Assembly (NCBI RefSeq): GCF_010550695.1
Contig: NZ_JAAGOB010000003.1
Location: 124,001 to 188,000 of the forward strand
DNA: 64,000 nt
Direction of reading: 5' to 3'
From: Phytoactinopolyspora alkaliphila
Lineage (GTDB): Bacteria > Actinomycetota > Actinomycetes > Jiangellales > Jiangellaceae
Below the pieces are notes generated by a model. It was not told the DNA's origin. It did not search any database and saw only the letters and a list, made by a program, of their open reading frames with translations. Numbering within the stretch: the first letter of the stretch is position 1; each line of letters opens with the position of its first letter. Positions 55,140 to 64,000 of this stretch are shown here, piece by piece. Position numbers and translations under genes: made by a program.

Positions 55140-55473
55140 CGAGCTCACCTGCGCCCAGCTTCGGACGGACGCGGCGATCCTGTCCGTCTGCTCGCGGCTC
55201 CGGACGGACGTGGCGGTCCGGCAGATGGTTCCGGATGCCGGAATCGCGCCGCCTCCATCGTCCCCTCGCCTGCCTCTCGGTGCATGCCACGGCCGGCCCT
55301 CAAGGTGGCCGCCTCCACCTGTGAAGACCCTCGAAAGCCCTGGATGGTTGCAGGCGAGTCCTTCGCCGGTGACCGCGTGCCGGCACACGCACCCCGGACA
55401 GGTCCGGCTTGTGAGCAAGAGTCCGTCCTTCCTCGGCGTGGTATGCGGGGGAATCCGGCTCTGAACGGCGACC
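55140..55473. promoter_or_regulatory. Divergent promoter region, membrane protein / DUF6350
   Basis: 334 bp without a gene. CGGACGGACGYGGCGRTCC is present twice as a direct repeat (about 55163 and 55201). The ECF-like promoter of the minus-strand gene lies at 55207-55232. No signal for the plus-strand gene was clear. Confidence 0.45.
55207..55232 (-). promoter_or_regulatory. ECF-type promoter
   Basis: Minus strand GGAAC, 17-nt spacer, CGTC: the classic ECF -35/-10 pair, 68 bp upstream of the ATG at 55139. It is a short motif, so chance is possible. Confidence 0.5.
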
Positions 55474-56718
55474 ATGAGAAGCGTGTCCGACCTGCTGACC
55501 CGACCCTTGCTCCGCCGGGACGAACCCTCGTGGGGCTCCCGCGTGCCGTGGTTCGCGGCGGTGCTGGCTTCCGGGTGGGTGCTCGTCGCGACCCTGGCCC
55601 TCGGCGTGTTGCCCGCCGTCGCGGTCTGGATTTCGGACGGTGCGGACTCGGCATTGACCGACCCGTTGCGGTTCGGCGCCCGCATCTGGCTCGTGGCACA
55701 TCGCATCGGCCTCGACGTCGACGGTGCGGACTTCGTGTTCGCGCCGCTCGGCATGACCGTCGTCGTCATGCTGCTGATGTACCGGTCGGCGCGCTGGGCC
55801 GCACATCAGGCCGGGACGGCGACCCCGCGCGCCATAGCGGCCGTGATCGTTCCGGCCGTGGTCGTGTACGGCGCCGGTGCCAGCCTCCTGGCCACGTTCG
55901 CCACCGCGGGCGACGTGTCGTCGTCGCCGCTGACGGCGGGCGCCGTGGCGGCAGCCTGGGCACTGGCCGGCTTCTCCCTGGGCGTGCTGCACGAGACCGG
56001 CTTCGACGAGGTATGGCTGGCCAGGCTGTCGCCCGAGGTACGTGCGGCACTCGCCGGCGGCGGCGTGGCGATCGCCGGCCTGGTGCTCGTAGGCGCGGCG
56101 TTGACCGTTGCCGCCTCAGTTCTCAACGCCGGGCAGATCGGCATGCTCGCCGACGCCCTGGACGCGGGCTCGCTGGGGACCTCGGTGCTGGCCGCCGGCA
56201 GCGCGGCGGTCATGCCCAACGTCATCGTGTGGGCGGCGGGGTTCTCCCTGGGGCCGGGTTTCGCCGTCGGGGCGGAGACTGTCGTCGCTCCCAGCGGTGT
56301 GGAGCTGGGGATGCTACCGGCCGTCCCCGTGCTGGGTGCGTTGCCGGCCGAGGTGCCCGGCACGTTCGCGTGGCTCGTGCTCGCCGGGCCGGTGGCCGTC
56401 GGGGTGCTTGCCGGCCTGCTGGTGTACCGGCGCCTGGCACAGCACCAGGAGCCGCTGTCGACGATGGTCCTCGCCGCGGGCGGTGCCGGCGCCGCGGCAG
56501 CCATCGGCATGTCCGTCCTGGTGACGCTGTCCAGCGGATCGATCGGCGCTGCCCGGCTGTCCCAGGTGGGGTCCGTGGCGTGGGAGGTGGCGGCGATGAC
56601 GTTCCTCCTCGTCGGCGTCCCCGCGACCATCACCGCGACCGTGCTGAGGTGGCGCAGCACCCGATCGTCCATGATCATCGGCGATCCCGCTCATCAGGAT
56701 GTAGGTAACCGTCAATGA
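55474..56718 (+). CDS. DUF6350 multi-spanning membrane protein
   Basis: 414 aa with about ten TM helices (e.g. VPWFAAVLASGWVLVATLAL, TMVVVMLLM-like, AWLVLAGPVAVGVLAGLLVY). Matches the actinobacterial DUF6350/PerM-like family usually encoded just before purN. Function unknown; some relatives are linked to cell division. Its stop is within a TGATCA palindrome. Ahead of purN by 60 bp. Confidence 0.85.
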   Translation: MRSVSDLLTRPLLRRDEPSWGSRVPWFAAVLASGWVLVATLALGVLPAVAVWISDGADSALTDPLRFGARIWLVAHRIGLDVDGADFVFAPLGMTVVVMLLMYRSARWAAHQAGTATPRAIAAVIVPAVVVYGAGASLLATFATAGDVSSSPLTAGAVAAAWALAGFSLGVLHETGFDEVWLARLSPEVRAALAGGGVAIAGLVLVGAALTVAASVLNAGQIGMLADALDAGSLGTSVLAAGSAAVMPNVIVWAAGFSLGPGFAVGAETVVAPSGVELGMLPAVPVLGALPAEVPGTFAWLVLAGPVAVGVLAGLLVYRRLAQHQEPLSTMVLAAGGAGAAAAIGMSVLVTLSSGSIGAARLSQVGSVAWEVAAMTFLLVGVPATITATVLRWRSTRSSMIIGDPAHQDVGNRQ

Positions 56719-56728
56719 TCACCGGTAA

Positions 56729-56740
56729 CTAGGCGCCTAG
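56729..56740. promoter_or_regulatory. CTAGGCGCCTAG palindrome in the purN promoter
   Basis: Perfect 12-bp palindrome overlapping a TAGACT -10-like hexamer (56738-56743), 40 bp before the purN start. Confidence 0.45.
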
Positions 56741-56779
56741 ACTGGCTTCACACCGCCATCGGAACCGAGGAGAGCTGCG

Positions 56780-57409
56780 TTGCGTTATGCCCCAGTCGCC
56801 GGGCGGCCGTTCCGGATCGTCGTCCTGATCTCGGGTGGTGGAAGCAATCTCGCGGCGCTCTTGGAAGCGTGCGCCGACCCGGCCTACGGCGTGCGCGTCG
56901 TCGCTGTGGGCGCTGACCGGGACGGCATCGCCGGGCTGAAGACCGCATCAGCTGCCGGGGTGCCCACGTTCGCGGATCGGGTGAAGGACTACTCCGCTCG
57001 TGCGGAGTGGGACCAGGCCCTGACCGGGCACGTGGCGGCGTTCGAGCCCGATCTGGTGGTGTCCGCCGGCTTCCTGAAGCTTGTGGGGCCGCTCTTCCTG
57101 GACCGCTTCGAGGGCCGGTACGTGAACACCCACAACTCGCTGCTGCCCGCGTTTCCCGGCATGAACGGCCCGCGCGACGCTCTGGAGTACGGGGTGAAGA
57201 TCGCTGGGGCCACCTTGTTCTTCGTCGACGCCGGTGTGGACACCGGGCCCATCCTGGCTCAGGTGGCGGTCCCGGTGCTCGGCGACGACGACGTCGACAC
57301 GCTGACCGAGCGGATCAAGACCGCCGAGCGTGCCCAGCTCGTGGAATGCGTCGGCCGGCTCGCTCAGCACGGATGGACGCTGACCGGGCGCAAAGTAACC
57401 GTCCCGTAG
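56780..57409 (+). CDS. purN: Phosphoribosylglycinamide formyltransferase 1
   Basis: 209 aa. ISGGGSNLAALL (phosphate site), YVNTHNSLLPAFPGMNG (catalytic Asn and His) and DAGVDTGPIL (catalytic Asp). Transfers formyl from 10-formyl-THF in purine synthesis. TTG 56780 with GAGGAGAG upstream; ATG lacking nearby. purH follows behind a riboswitch. Confidence 0.95.
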   Translation: MRYAPVAGRPFRIVVLISGGGSNLAALLEACADPAYGVRVVAVGADRDGIAGLKTASAAGVPTFADRVKDYSARAEWDQALTGHVAAFEPDLVVSAGFLKLVGPLFLDRFEGRYVNTHNSLLPAFPGMNGPRDALEYGVKIAGATLFFVDAGVDTGPILAQVAVPVLGDDDVDTLTERIKTAERAQLVECVGRLAQHGWTLTGRKVTVP

Positions 57410-57542
57410 CGTGCCCACGGCGGGGCCGGCCGGAAGAAGACCGACATTGTCCGGCCTATGACCCCGACAACGTCGGTTCTCCTGCCGGTTCTCCGCCGAG
57501 CCGGACGGGCGGCAGACGGCGTGCTGAGCCTGTTAAGGTTGG

Positions 57543-57622
57543 TGCCGTCGTGACTGGCGCAGGGTGGATCACCACCGGGGAGCGACACCAGCAGCAGACA
57601 TCGGGTCGGACGCCTGGGCCCG
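57543..57622 (+). ncRNA. ZTP (pfl) riboswitch upstream of purH
   Basis: Matches the pfl consensus: TCGTGACTGGCGC, AGGGTGGATCACCACCGGGGAGCG and, after a variable stem, CGCCTGGGCC. ZTP riboswitches sense the AICAR-derived alarmone and activate purine and folate genes. It sits 65 bp before purH, whose product uses 10-formyl-THF. TTAAGGT before it may be the -10. Very characteristic match. Confidence 0.93.
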
Positions 57623-57686
57623 TGTCGAAGGACCGTCGACGCGGCCGCTGCTTCGTGCGTAGGCCGCCGCTCGCGACAGGAGTGAG

Positions 57687-59279
57687 ATGAGCGCCACAAG
57701 TTCCCCTGCCCCCGTTCCGGCTGACGCCCAGATTCCCATCACCCGTGCGCTGATCAGCGTGTACGACAAGACCGGGCTCGACGAGCTGGCTCGCGGCCTG
57801 CATGAGGCCGGGGTGGCGATCGTCTCCACCGGCTCCACGGCCTCCCGGATCGCCGACGCGGGTGTTCCGGTCACCAGGGTGGAGGAGCTCACCGGCTTCC
57901 CGGAATGCCTCGACGGCCGGGTCAAGACCTTGCACCCCAGGGTGCACGCCGGCCTTCTCGCCGACCTGCGGCTGGACACCCACCGTGACCAGCTGGCCGA
58001 GCTGGACGTCGAGCCGTTCACCCTGGTGGTCTGCAACCTCTATCCCTTCGCGGACACGGTCGCCTCCGGTGCCGGCGAAGACGAGGTGATCGAACAGATC
58101 GACATCGGCGGACCGTCCATGGTGCGGGCGTCGGCCAAGAACCACGCCAACGTGGCCGTCGTCGTCGACCCTTCCCGCTACGGTGAGGTGCTCGCGGCGG
58201 TACGCGCCGGCGGCTTCACCCTGGCCGAGCGGCAGCGGCTGGCCGCCGACGCCTTCGTCCACACCGCCACATACGACGTTCATGTCGCGTCCTGGATGGG
58301 CAATGTCCTCACCGACACGTCGTCCGGCACCGCGTTCCCGGCCTGGCTGGGCGGTACCTGGAACCGGGAATCGGTCCTGCGATACGGCGAGAATCCACAC
58401 CAGGCCGCGGCGCTGTACCGCTCCGGCCACGGTCACGCCGGGCTGGCCGGGGGCACGCAGCTGCACGGCAAAGAGATGTCCTACAACAACTACGTCGATG
58501 CCGATGCGGCCTGGCGGGCGGCCCACGACTTCACCGACCCGGCGGTGGCGATCATCAAGCACGCCAACCCGTGCGGCATCGCTGTCGGCTCGGACGTGGC
58601 CGAGGCCCACCGCAAGGCGCACGGCACCGACCCGGTGTCGGCATTCGGTGGGGTCATCGCGGTCAACCGGCCATTGAGCGCTGCCGCGGCCGAGCAGATC
58701 GCCGACGTGTTCACCGAGGTCGTCGTCGCTCCTGAGTTCGACGACGACGCCCTGGCGATCCTGACCCAGAAGAAGAACATCCGGTTGCTCCGGGTCGACG
58801 CCGACGGGCCACGCGCGGTGGAGACCCGGGCGATCTCCGGTGGCCTGCTCATGCAGCAGGTGGACCGGATCGACGCCCCGGGGGACGACCCGTCGTCGTG
58901 GACTCTGGCCACGGGCGAGCCGTCCGACGAATCCACCCTCGCCGATCTGGCCTTCGCCTGGCGGGCGGTGCGGGCGGTCAAGTCCAACGCGATCCTGCTG
59001 GCAGCTTCCGGCGCGGCCGTCGGCGTGGGAATGGGGCAGGTGAACCGGGTCGACTCCGCGCGGCTCGCGGTGTCGCGCGCGGGTGACCGGGCGCGCGGCT
59101 CGGTCGCGGCCTCCGACGCGTTCTTCCCGTTCCCGGACGGGCTGCAGGTGCTCATCGACGGCGGTGTGCGCGCCGTCGTCCAGCCCGGCGGTTCCGTGCG
59201 CGACGACGAGGTGATCGAGGCGGCGCGGGCCGCCGGCGTGACGATGTACCTCACCGGTTCCCGGCACTTCTTCCACTGA
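57687..59279 (+). CDS. purH: Bifunctional AICAR formyltransferase/IMP cyclohydrolase
   Basis: 530 aa. IMP cyclohydrolase domain (MGS-like, [19 protein letters not shown]) and formyltransferase domain with [11 protein letters not shown] and [13 protein letters not shown]. Last two purine steps. RBS AGGAGTG. An upstream ZTP riboswitch governs it. Confidence 0.97.
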   Translation: MSATSSPAPVPADAQIPITRALISVYDKTGLDELARGLHEAGVAIVSTGSTASRIADAGVPVTRVEELTGFPECLDGRVKTLHPRVHAGLLADLRLDTHRDQLAELDVEPFTLVVCNLYPFADTVASGAGEDEVIEQIDIGGPSMVRASAKNHANVAVVVDPSRYGEVLAAVRAGGFTLAERQRLAADAFVHTATYDVHVASWMGNVLTDTSSGTAFPAWLGGTWNRESVLRYGENPHQAAALYRSGHGHAGLAGGTQLHGKEMSYNNYVDADAAWRAAHDFTDPAVAIIKHANPCGIAVGSDVAEAHRKAHGTDPVSAFGGVIAVNRPLSAAAAEQIADVFTEVVVAPEFDDDALAILTQKKNIRLLRVDADGPRAVETRAISGGLLMQQVDRIDAPGDDPSSWTLATGEPSDESTLADLAFAWRAVRAVKSNAILLAASGAAVGVGMGQVNRVDSARLAVSRAGDRARGSVAASDAFFPFPDGLQVLIDGGVRAVVQPGGSVRDDEVIEAARAAGVTMYLTGSRHFFH

Positions 59280-59365
59280 CCCTTTGCTCGGTTACGTCCT
59301 GCAAGGTGAGGGCCAGGGCGCACGGGCTGCAGGACGGAACAACAACACGTGAGGACGCACTGACC

Positions 59366-60238
59366 ATGACGGCGAAGATTCTGGACGGCACGACGACGGC
59401 GGCCACTATCAAGGCCGAGCTCACCGAACAGGTCGAGAAGCTCACCGCTGCCGGCCGGACCCCCGGACTCGGCACCGTGCTGGTGGGTGACGACCCGGGT
59501 TCCCGCTGGTATGTCAACGGCAAGCACAAGGACTGCGCAGAAGTCGGCATCACCTCCATCCGCCACGACCTGCCGGACACCATCACCCAGGCCGAGCTCG
59601 AGGGCATCGTCGACGAGCTGAACGCGGACCCGGCGTGCACCGGATACATCGTGCAGCTGCCGTTGCCCGCGCACATCGACACCGACGCGATCCTTGAACG
59701 AGTGGATCCGGCCAAGGATGCCGACGGACTGCATCCCACGAACCTGGGCCGGCTGGTCCTCGGGGTGAACACCGAGCTCACCTCACCGCTGCCGTGCACC
59801 CCGAACGGGATCATCGAGCTCCTGGTGCGGCACGGCATCTCGCTGGCCGGGAAGGAGGTCGTCGTCGTCGGGAGAGGCGTCACGGTCGGGCGGTCGCTGC
59901 CGCTGCTGCTCACCCGGCGCGCCGTCAACGCGACCGCGACCCTGACCCACACCGGCACCGCGGACCTCAACTCGCACCTGCGCAACGCCGATGTGATCGT
60001 GGCCGCGGCCGGGGTGCCGGGCATCGTCACGCCCGACGCCGTCAAGCCGGGCGCCGTGGTGCTCGACGTCGGGGTCAGCCGCGAGCTCGACCCGGGGACC
60101 GGCAAGTCACGGATCGTGGGCGACGTGCATCCAGATGTGCGGGAGATCGCGTCGTGGATCTCACCGAACCCTGGCGGCGTGGGCCCGATGACGCGGGCGA
60201 TGCTGCTGTCCAACGTCGTCGACGCCGCTTCCAAATGA
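59366..60238 (+). CDS. folD: Methylenetetrahydrofolate dehydrogenase/cyclohydrolase
   Basis: 290 aa. [20 protein letters not shown] (catalytic Lys), [24 protein letters not shown] (NADP site). Makes 10-formyl-THF for purN and purH. ATG 59366 with GAGGA; the upstream in-frame start is unlikely. Its stop lies inside a long palindrome. Confidence 0.96.
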   Translation: MTAKILDGTTTAATIKAELTEQVEKLTAAGRTPGLGTVLVGDDPGSRWYVNGKHKDCAEVGITSIRHDLPDTITQAELEGIVDELNADPACTGYIVQLPLPAHIDTDAILERVDPAKDADGLHPTNLGRLVLGVNTELTSPLPCTPNGIIELLVRHGISLAGKEVVVVGRGVTVGRSLPLLLTRRAVNATATLTHTGTADLNSHLRNADVIVAAAGVPGIVTPDAVKPGAVVLDVGVSRELDPGTGKSRIVGDVHPDVREIASWISPNPGGVGPMTRAMLLSNVVDAASK

Positions 60239-60320
60239 TCATGTAAACCATGCCTTCTCGTGCTTCACCATGCCTACAGGCCTGGTAAAGCACGAGGAAA
60301 CCTAGTTAACATGATCATTT
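60233..60320. terminator. Long nested palindrome after folD
   Basis: Outer 16-bp arms with one mismatch (AAATGATCATGTAAAC), inner 14-bp arms (CTCGTGCTTCACCA) and a central GCCTACAGGC form an 88-bp cruciform-like structure. The folD stop is in the left arm. Confidence 0.75.
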
Positions 60321-60441
60321 AGCTGGTGTGAGATTCTGGGGTCGACGCGCTCCGCGCACTGATCGCTGGGCCGGGGGCGGCGGCGAGGCTACGCTTCGGT
60401 AGGGTGTCGCCGACCCCATGACCGAGGAGGTCTCAACACAC

Positions 60442-61569
60442 ATGGCCGACAAATCCTCTCGCGGCCTTGCCGATATCGTGGCGGCGACGACGTCGATCTC
60501 GGATATCGACGGAGAAGAAGGCCGCCTGTTCTATCGCGGCTACGACATCCAGGACATCGGCGGGCGCATCTCCTTCGAGGAATGCGTCCACCTCTTGCAA
60601 CGCGGCACACTGCCCACCCGGCAGGAGCTGGACGCCCTGACCGAGGAGCTGATGGCGGCTCAGCACATCGGTCCCACCACGGAGGCTCTCCTGCCGCACG
60701 TGACCAGCGGCGGAACGCCCATGGAGGCACTGCGCACGCTGGTGTCGTCGCTGTCCGCGGACGATCCCGACGTGGGCGATTCGTCCATCGAGGCGGACCG
60801 GCGCAAGGCCACACGGCTGGTTGCTCAGATGCCGATCCTGGTGGCGCGCTACGAGGCAGCCCGCCAGGGCCGTCAGGCCCCGCAGATCGACCCGGAGCTG
60901 AGCATCGCCGGGAACTTCCTACTGCAGATCGGCGGCGAGCGGCCGTCGGAGCGTGCCGCGGAGATCTTCGACGCGTGCCTGGTGCTGCACGCCGACCACA
61001 CCATGAACGCCTCGACGTTCACCGCCCGGGTGATCGCGGCCACCCTGTCGGACATTCACTCGGCCATCACCGGCGCCATGGGCGCCCTGCGTGGGCCTCT
61101 GCACGGTGGCGCCAACGAGGCCGTGATGAACACGCTCTCGTCCATCGAGGGCGACGTCGACGCCGTCGACGAGTTCGTGCGCGCCGAGCTCGAGGCCGGC
61201 CGCAAGCTGATGGGCTTCGGCCACCGCGTCTACAAGACCGAGGATCCGCGCGCCACCTTCCTGCGCAAGATGAGCGAGGAACTGGCCGAGCTCACGGGCA
61301 ACCGGCGGTACTACGAGTTCTCCCGGCGGATGGAACAGGTCGTCTTCGATGCCAAGGGCCTGTACCCGAACGTGGACTTCTACGCGGCCAGCGTCTATCA
61401 CGCACTGGGAATTCCGACGGACCTGTTCACCCCGGTCTTCGCCATCTCCCGGATGAGCGGCTGGACGGCCCACGTCATCGAGCAGCACGAGGACAACAGG
61501 CTGATCAGGCCGGCCAGTGAGTACACCGGCCCCACCGATCAGCGCTGGGTAGAGATATCCGAGCGGTGA
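60442..61569 (+). CDS. Citrate synthase (citrate/2-methylcitrate synthase type)
   Basis: 375 aa, shorter than the main type. LHADHTMNASTFTARV (His), GALRGPLHGGANEAVM (His) and GFGHRVYKTEDPRA with Asp-like catalytic residues. Homologues may be citrate or methylcitrate synthases; both exist in actinobacteria. ATG 60442 has GGAGG 10 bp upstream. 4-bp overlap with DUF3017. Confidence 0.9.
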   Translation: MADKSSRGLADIVAATTSISDIDGEEGRLFYRGYDIQDIGGRISFEECVHLLQRGTLPTRQELDALTEELMAAQHIGPTTEALLPHVTSGGTPMEALRTLVSSLSADDPDVGDSSIEADRRKATRLVAQMPILVARYEAARQGRQAPQIDPELSIAGNFLLQIGGERPSERAAEIFDACLVLHADHTMNASTFTARVIAATLSDIHSAITGAMGALRGPLHGGANEAVMNTLSSIEGDVDAVDEFVRAELEAGRKLMGFGHRVYKTEDPRATFLRKMSEELAELTGNRRYYEFSRRMEQVVFDAKGLYPNVDFYAASVYHALGIPTDLFTPVFAISRMSGWTAHVIEQHEDNRLIRPASEYTGPTDQRWVEISER

Positions 61570-61913
61570 CAGTGACCGAGGGACCGGCGAGAAAGCGCAG
61601 CCGCTGGGCGACCGCCGCGGAACGGCGGATGACCCCGGCGAGCTGGTTCCGGGCCGTGTTCCGGCAATGGCCGTTCCTGATCGCGCTGGGCATCGTGATC
61701 GCGGGGGTTCTCGTCGTCGTCGACGATCACTTCAAACGCGGCACCGTCATCATCGCGGGCGGTGTGTGCGTGGCGGCGTTCCTGCGGATGATCCTGCCGA
61801 ACAGCCGGGCCGGGCTTCTGGGGGTGCGGTCGCGTTTCCTCGACGTCCTGACGCTCGGGTTTCTGGGCGGGGGTACGCTCATTGCCGCGCTCATCGTTCC
61901 ACCTCCGAGTTAG
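61566..61913 (+). CDS. DUF3017 membrane protein
   Basis: 115 aa, three TM helices (WPFLIALGIVIAGVLVVV, GTVIIAGGVCVAAFLRMIL, LGFLGGGTLIAALIV). Small actinobacterial family of unknown function between citrate synthase and mdh. GTG overlaps the preceding stop. Confidence 0.85.
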   Translation: MTVTEGPARKRSRWATAAERRMTPASWFRAVFRQWPFLIALGIVIAGVLVVVDDHFKRGTVIIAGGVCVAAFLRMILPNSRAGLLGVRSRFLDVLTLGFLGGGTLIAALIVPPPS

Positions 61914-61923
61914 TCCGTCCTAG

Positions 61924-62940
<1,017 letters not shown>

Positions 62941-62954
62941 AGTCCCGCTCCGGT

Positions 62955-63000
62955 GGTGATCGTCACCTCGCCGCACCACCGTGCGAGGGTGGCGATCACC
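62955..63000 (+). terminator. Hairpin between mdh and icd
   Basis: 13-bp arms GGTGATCGTCACC and GGTGGCGATCACC, with one G-T pair, enclosing a TCGC-GCAC inner stem. Confidence 0.65.
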
Positions 63001-63072
63001 GGGCGGAGCCGGCCATGAACGGCTCTGGTATCTTGACGTCGAGAGAATCCGGACAGCAGGAGCGTTGAACTT

Positions 63073-64000
63073 ATGGCGAAGATCAAGGTAGCCGGCCCCG
63101 TCGTCGAACTCGACGGTGACGAGATGACGCGGATCATCTGGTCGTTCATCAAGGAACGGCTGATCCACCCGTACCTCGACGTCGATCTGCGGTACTACGA
63201 CCTCTCGATCCAGCACCGCGACGAGACCGAAGACCAGGTCACCATCGACGCGGCCAACGCGATCAAGGAGCACGGCGTCGGCGTCAAGTGCGCCACCATC
63301 ACGCCGGACGAGGCGCGGGTCGAGGAGTTCGGCCTGAAGAAGATGTGGCTCTCGCCCAACGGGACCATCCGGAACATCCTCGGCGGCGTGGTCTTCCGCG
63401 AGCCGATCATCATCTCGAACATCCCGCGCCTGGTGCCGGGCTGGACCAAGCCGATCATCATCGGCCGTCACGCCCACGGCGACCAGTACCGCGCCACCAA
63501 CTTCAAGGCTCCCGGTGCCGGCACCGTCACCATCACCTACACGCCGGCCGACGGCTCGGAGCCGATCCAGCATGAGGTGGTGAACATGCCCGAGGACGGC
63601 GGCGTCGTCATGGGCATGTACAACTTCAACAAGTCCATCGAGGACTTCGCCCGCGCGTCCCTGTCCTACGGGCTGCAGCGCGGCTATCCGGTCTACATGT
63701 CGACGAAGAACACCATCCTGAAGGCCTACGACGGCGCCTTCAAGGACATTTTCGCCGATGTCTACGAGCGCGAGTTCAAGGCCGACTTCGAGGCCGCCGG
63801 GCTCACCTACGAGCACCGGCTCATCGACGACATGGTGGCCGCCGCGCTCAAGTGGGAGGGCGGCTATGTCTGGGCGTGCAAGAACTACGACGGAGACGTC
63901 CAGTCCGACACCGTGGCGCAGGGCTTCGGTTCGCTCGGCCTGATGACCTCGGTGCTCATGACGCCGGACGGCAAGACGGTCGAGGCGGAGGCGGCGCACG
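63073..64000 (+). CDS. icd: NADP-dependent isocitrate dehydrogenase, 3' truncated
   Basis: At least 309 aa; the frame is open at the window end. [45 protein letters not shown] and [30 protein letters not shown] (split here, Asp metal ligands) identify the homodimeric eukaryote-like NADP enzyme. Oxidises isocitrate to 2-oxoglutarate. ATG 63073 has AGGAGCG upstream. Confidence 0.95.
   Translation, partial: MAKIKVAGPVVELDGDEMTRIIWSFIKERLIHPYLDVDLRYYDLSIQHRDETEDQVTIDAANAIKEHGVGVKCATITPDEARVEEFGLKKMWLSPNGTIRNILGGVVFREPIIISNIPRLVPGWTKPIIIGRHAHGDQYRATNFKAPGAGTVTITYTPADGSEPIQHEVVNMPEDGGVVMGMYNFNKSIEDFARASLSYGLQRGYPVYMSTKNTILKAYDGAFKDIFADVYEREFKADFEAAGLTYEHRLIDDMVAAALKWEGGYVWACKNYDGDVQSDTVAQGFGSLGLMTSVLMTPDGKTVEAEAAH

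Noticed and set aside
57456-59276. 606-aa open frame antisense to purH
   Set aside because: It lies fully under purH and the ZTP riboswitch, has low-complexity composition and matches nothing.

Overview
The window is high-GC (about 70%) chromosomal DNA from an actinomycete. The evidence is pervasive G/C third positions, many GTG starts, 4-bp ATGA/GTGA stop-start overlaps, several apparently leaderless genes, and a housekeeping gene order like that of Streptomyces: metG, tatD, rpfB, ksgA, ispE, ABC-F, M23 peptidase, icmB-like, sucCD, DUF6350, purN, purH, folD, gltA-like, DUF3017, mdh, icd. A filamentous soil or plant-associated actinomycete (Streptomyces- or Jiangella-like) is likely; the genus cannot be fixed from the sequence alone. 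No rRNA, tRNA, CRISPR array, transposase or phage gene was seen.

Region 1 (1-30.7 kb) is a catabolic island bracketed by two paralogous N-acyl-D-amino-acid deacylases, the first cut by the window edge. It holds a DSD1-type PLP protein, an IclR regulator, an M20 peptidase with a class III aminotransferase, an SMP-30 lactonase with an SDR, and a GntR-LacI type regulator. A long co-directional gene train follows (13.4-30.7 kb): a Tat-exported protein, a GH20-like enzyme, a DegT aminotransferase, a complete peptide-type ABC importer, a NodB-like deacetylase, a SIS protein, a ceramidase-like hydrolase, the second D-acylase, RidA and an M81 (MlrC-like) hydrolase. Together they look like a system for taking up and dismantling an N-acylated conjugate rich in amino sugars or D-amino acids. 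The substrate is unknown. A DUF4192 protein and an orphan MoxR ATPase sit inside this region.

Region 2 (30.8-34.8 kb) is a BlaI repressor and M56 membrane protease pair, divergent from cydAB (cytochrome bd oxidase). The shared promoter carries an array of TACGACG-type operators, which suggests that the BlaI-like repressor controls the oxidase.

Region 3 (34.9-48.9 kb) holds a cupin, metG, tatD, rpfB, ksgA, ispE, an ABC-F ATPase, an exported M23 peptidase, an icmB-like cobalamin-binding protein and a large secreted phosphodiester glycosidase/phosphatase-like protein. The M23/icmB divergent region has two perfect CRP/GlxR-type sites and a possible c-di-AMP riboswitch.

Region 4 (49.1-64 kb) holds sucCD, an RNHCP protein, an ECF sigma factor flanked by two related single-pass membrane proteins, DUF6350, purN, a well-conserved ZTP riboswitch ahead of purH, folD, a citrate synthase, DUF3017, mdh and the start of icd. 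It combines TCA-cycle, purine and one-carbon metabolism.

Three intergenic repeat families stand out: a ~75-95 bp palindromic element (3 copies, one between cydA and cydB), a GATCAGGTGAC-type repeat cluster (2 loci), and a 19-bp tandem and inverted repeat at 52.0 kb.
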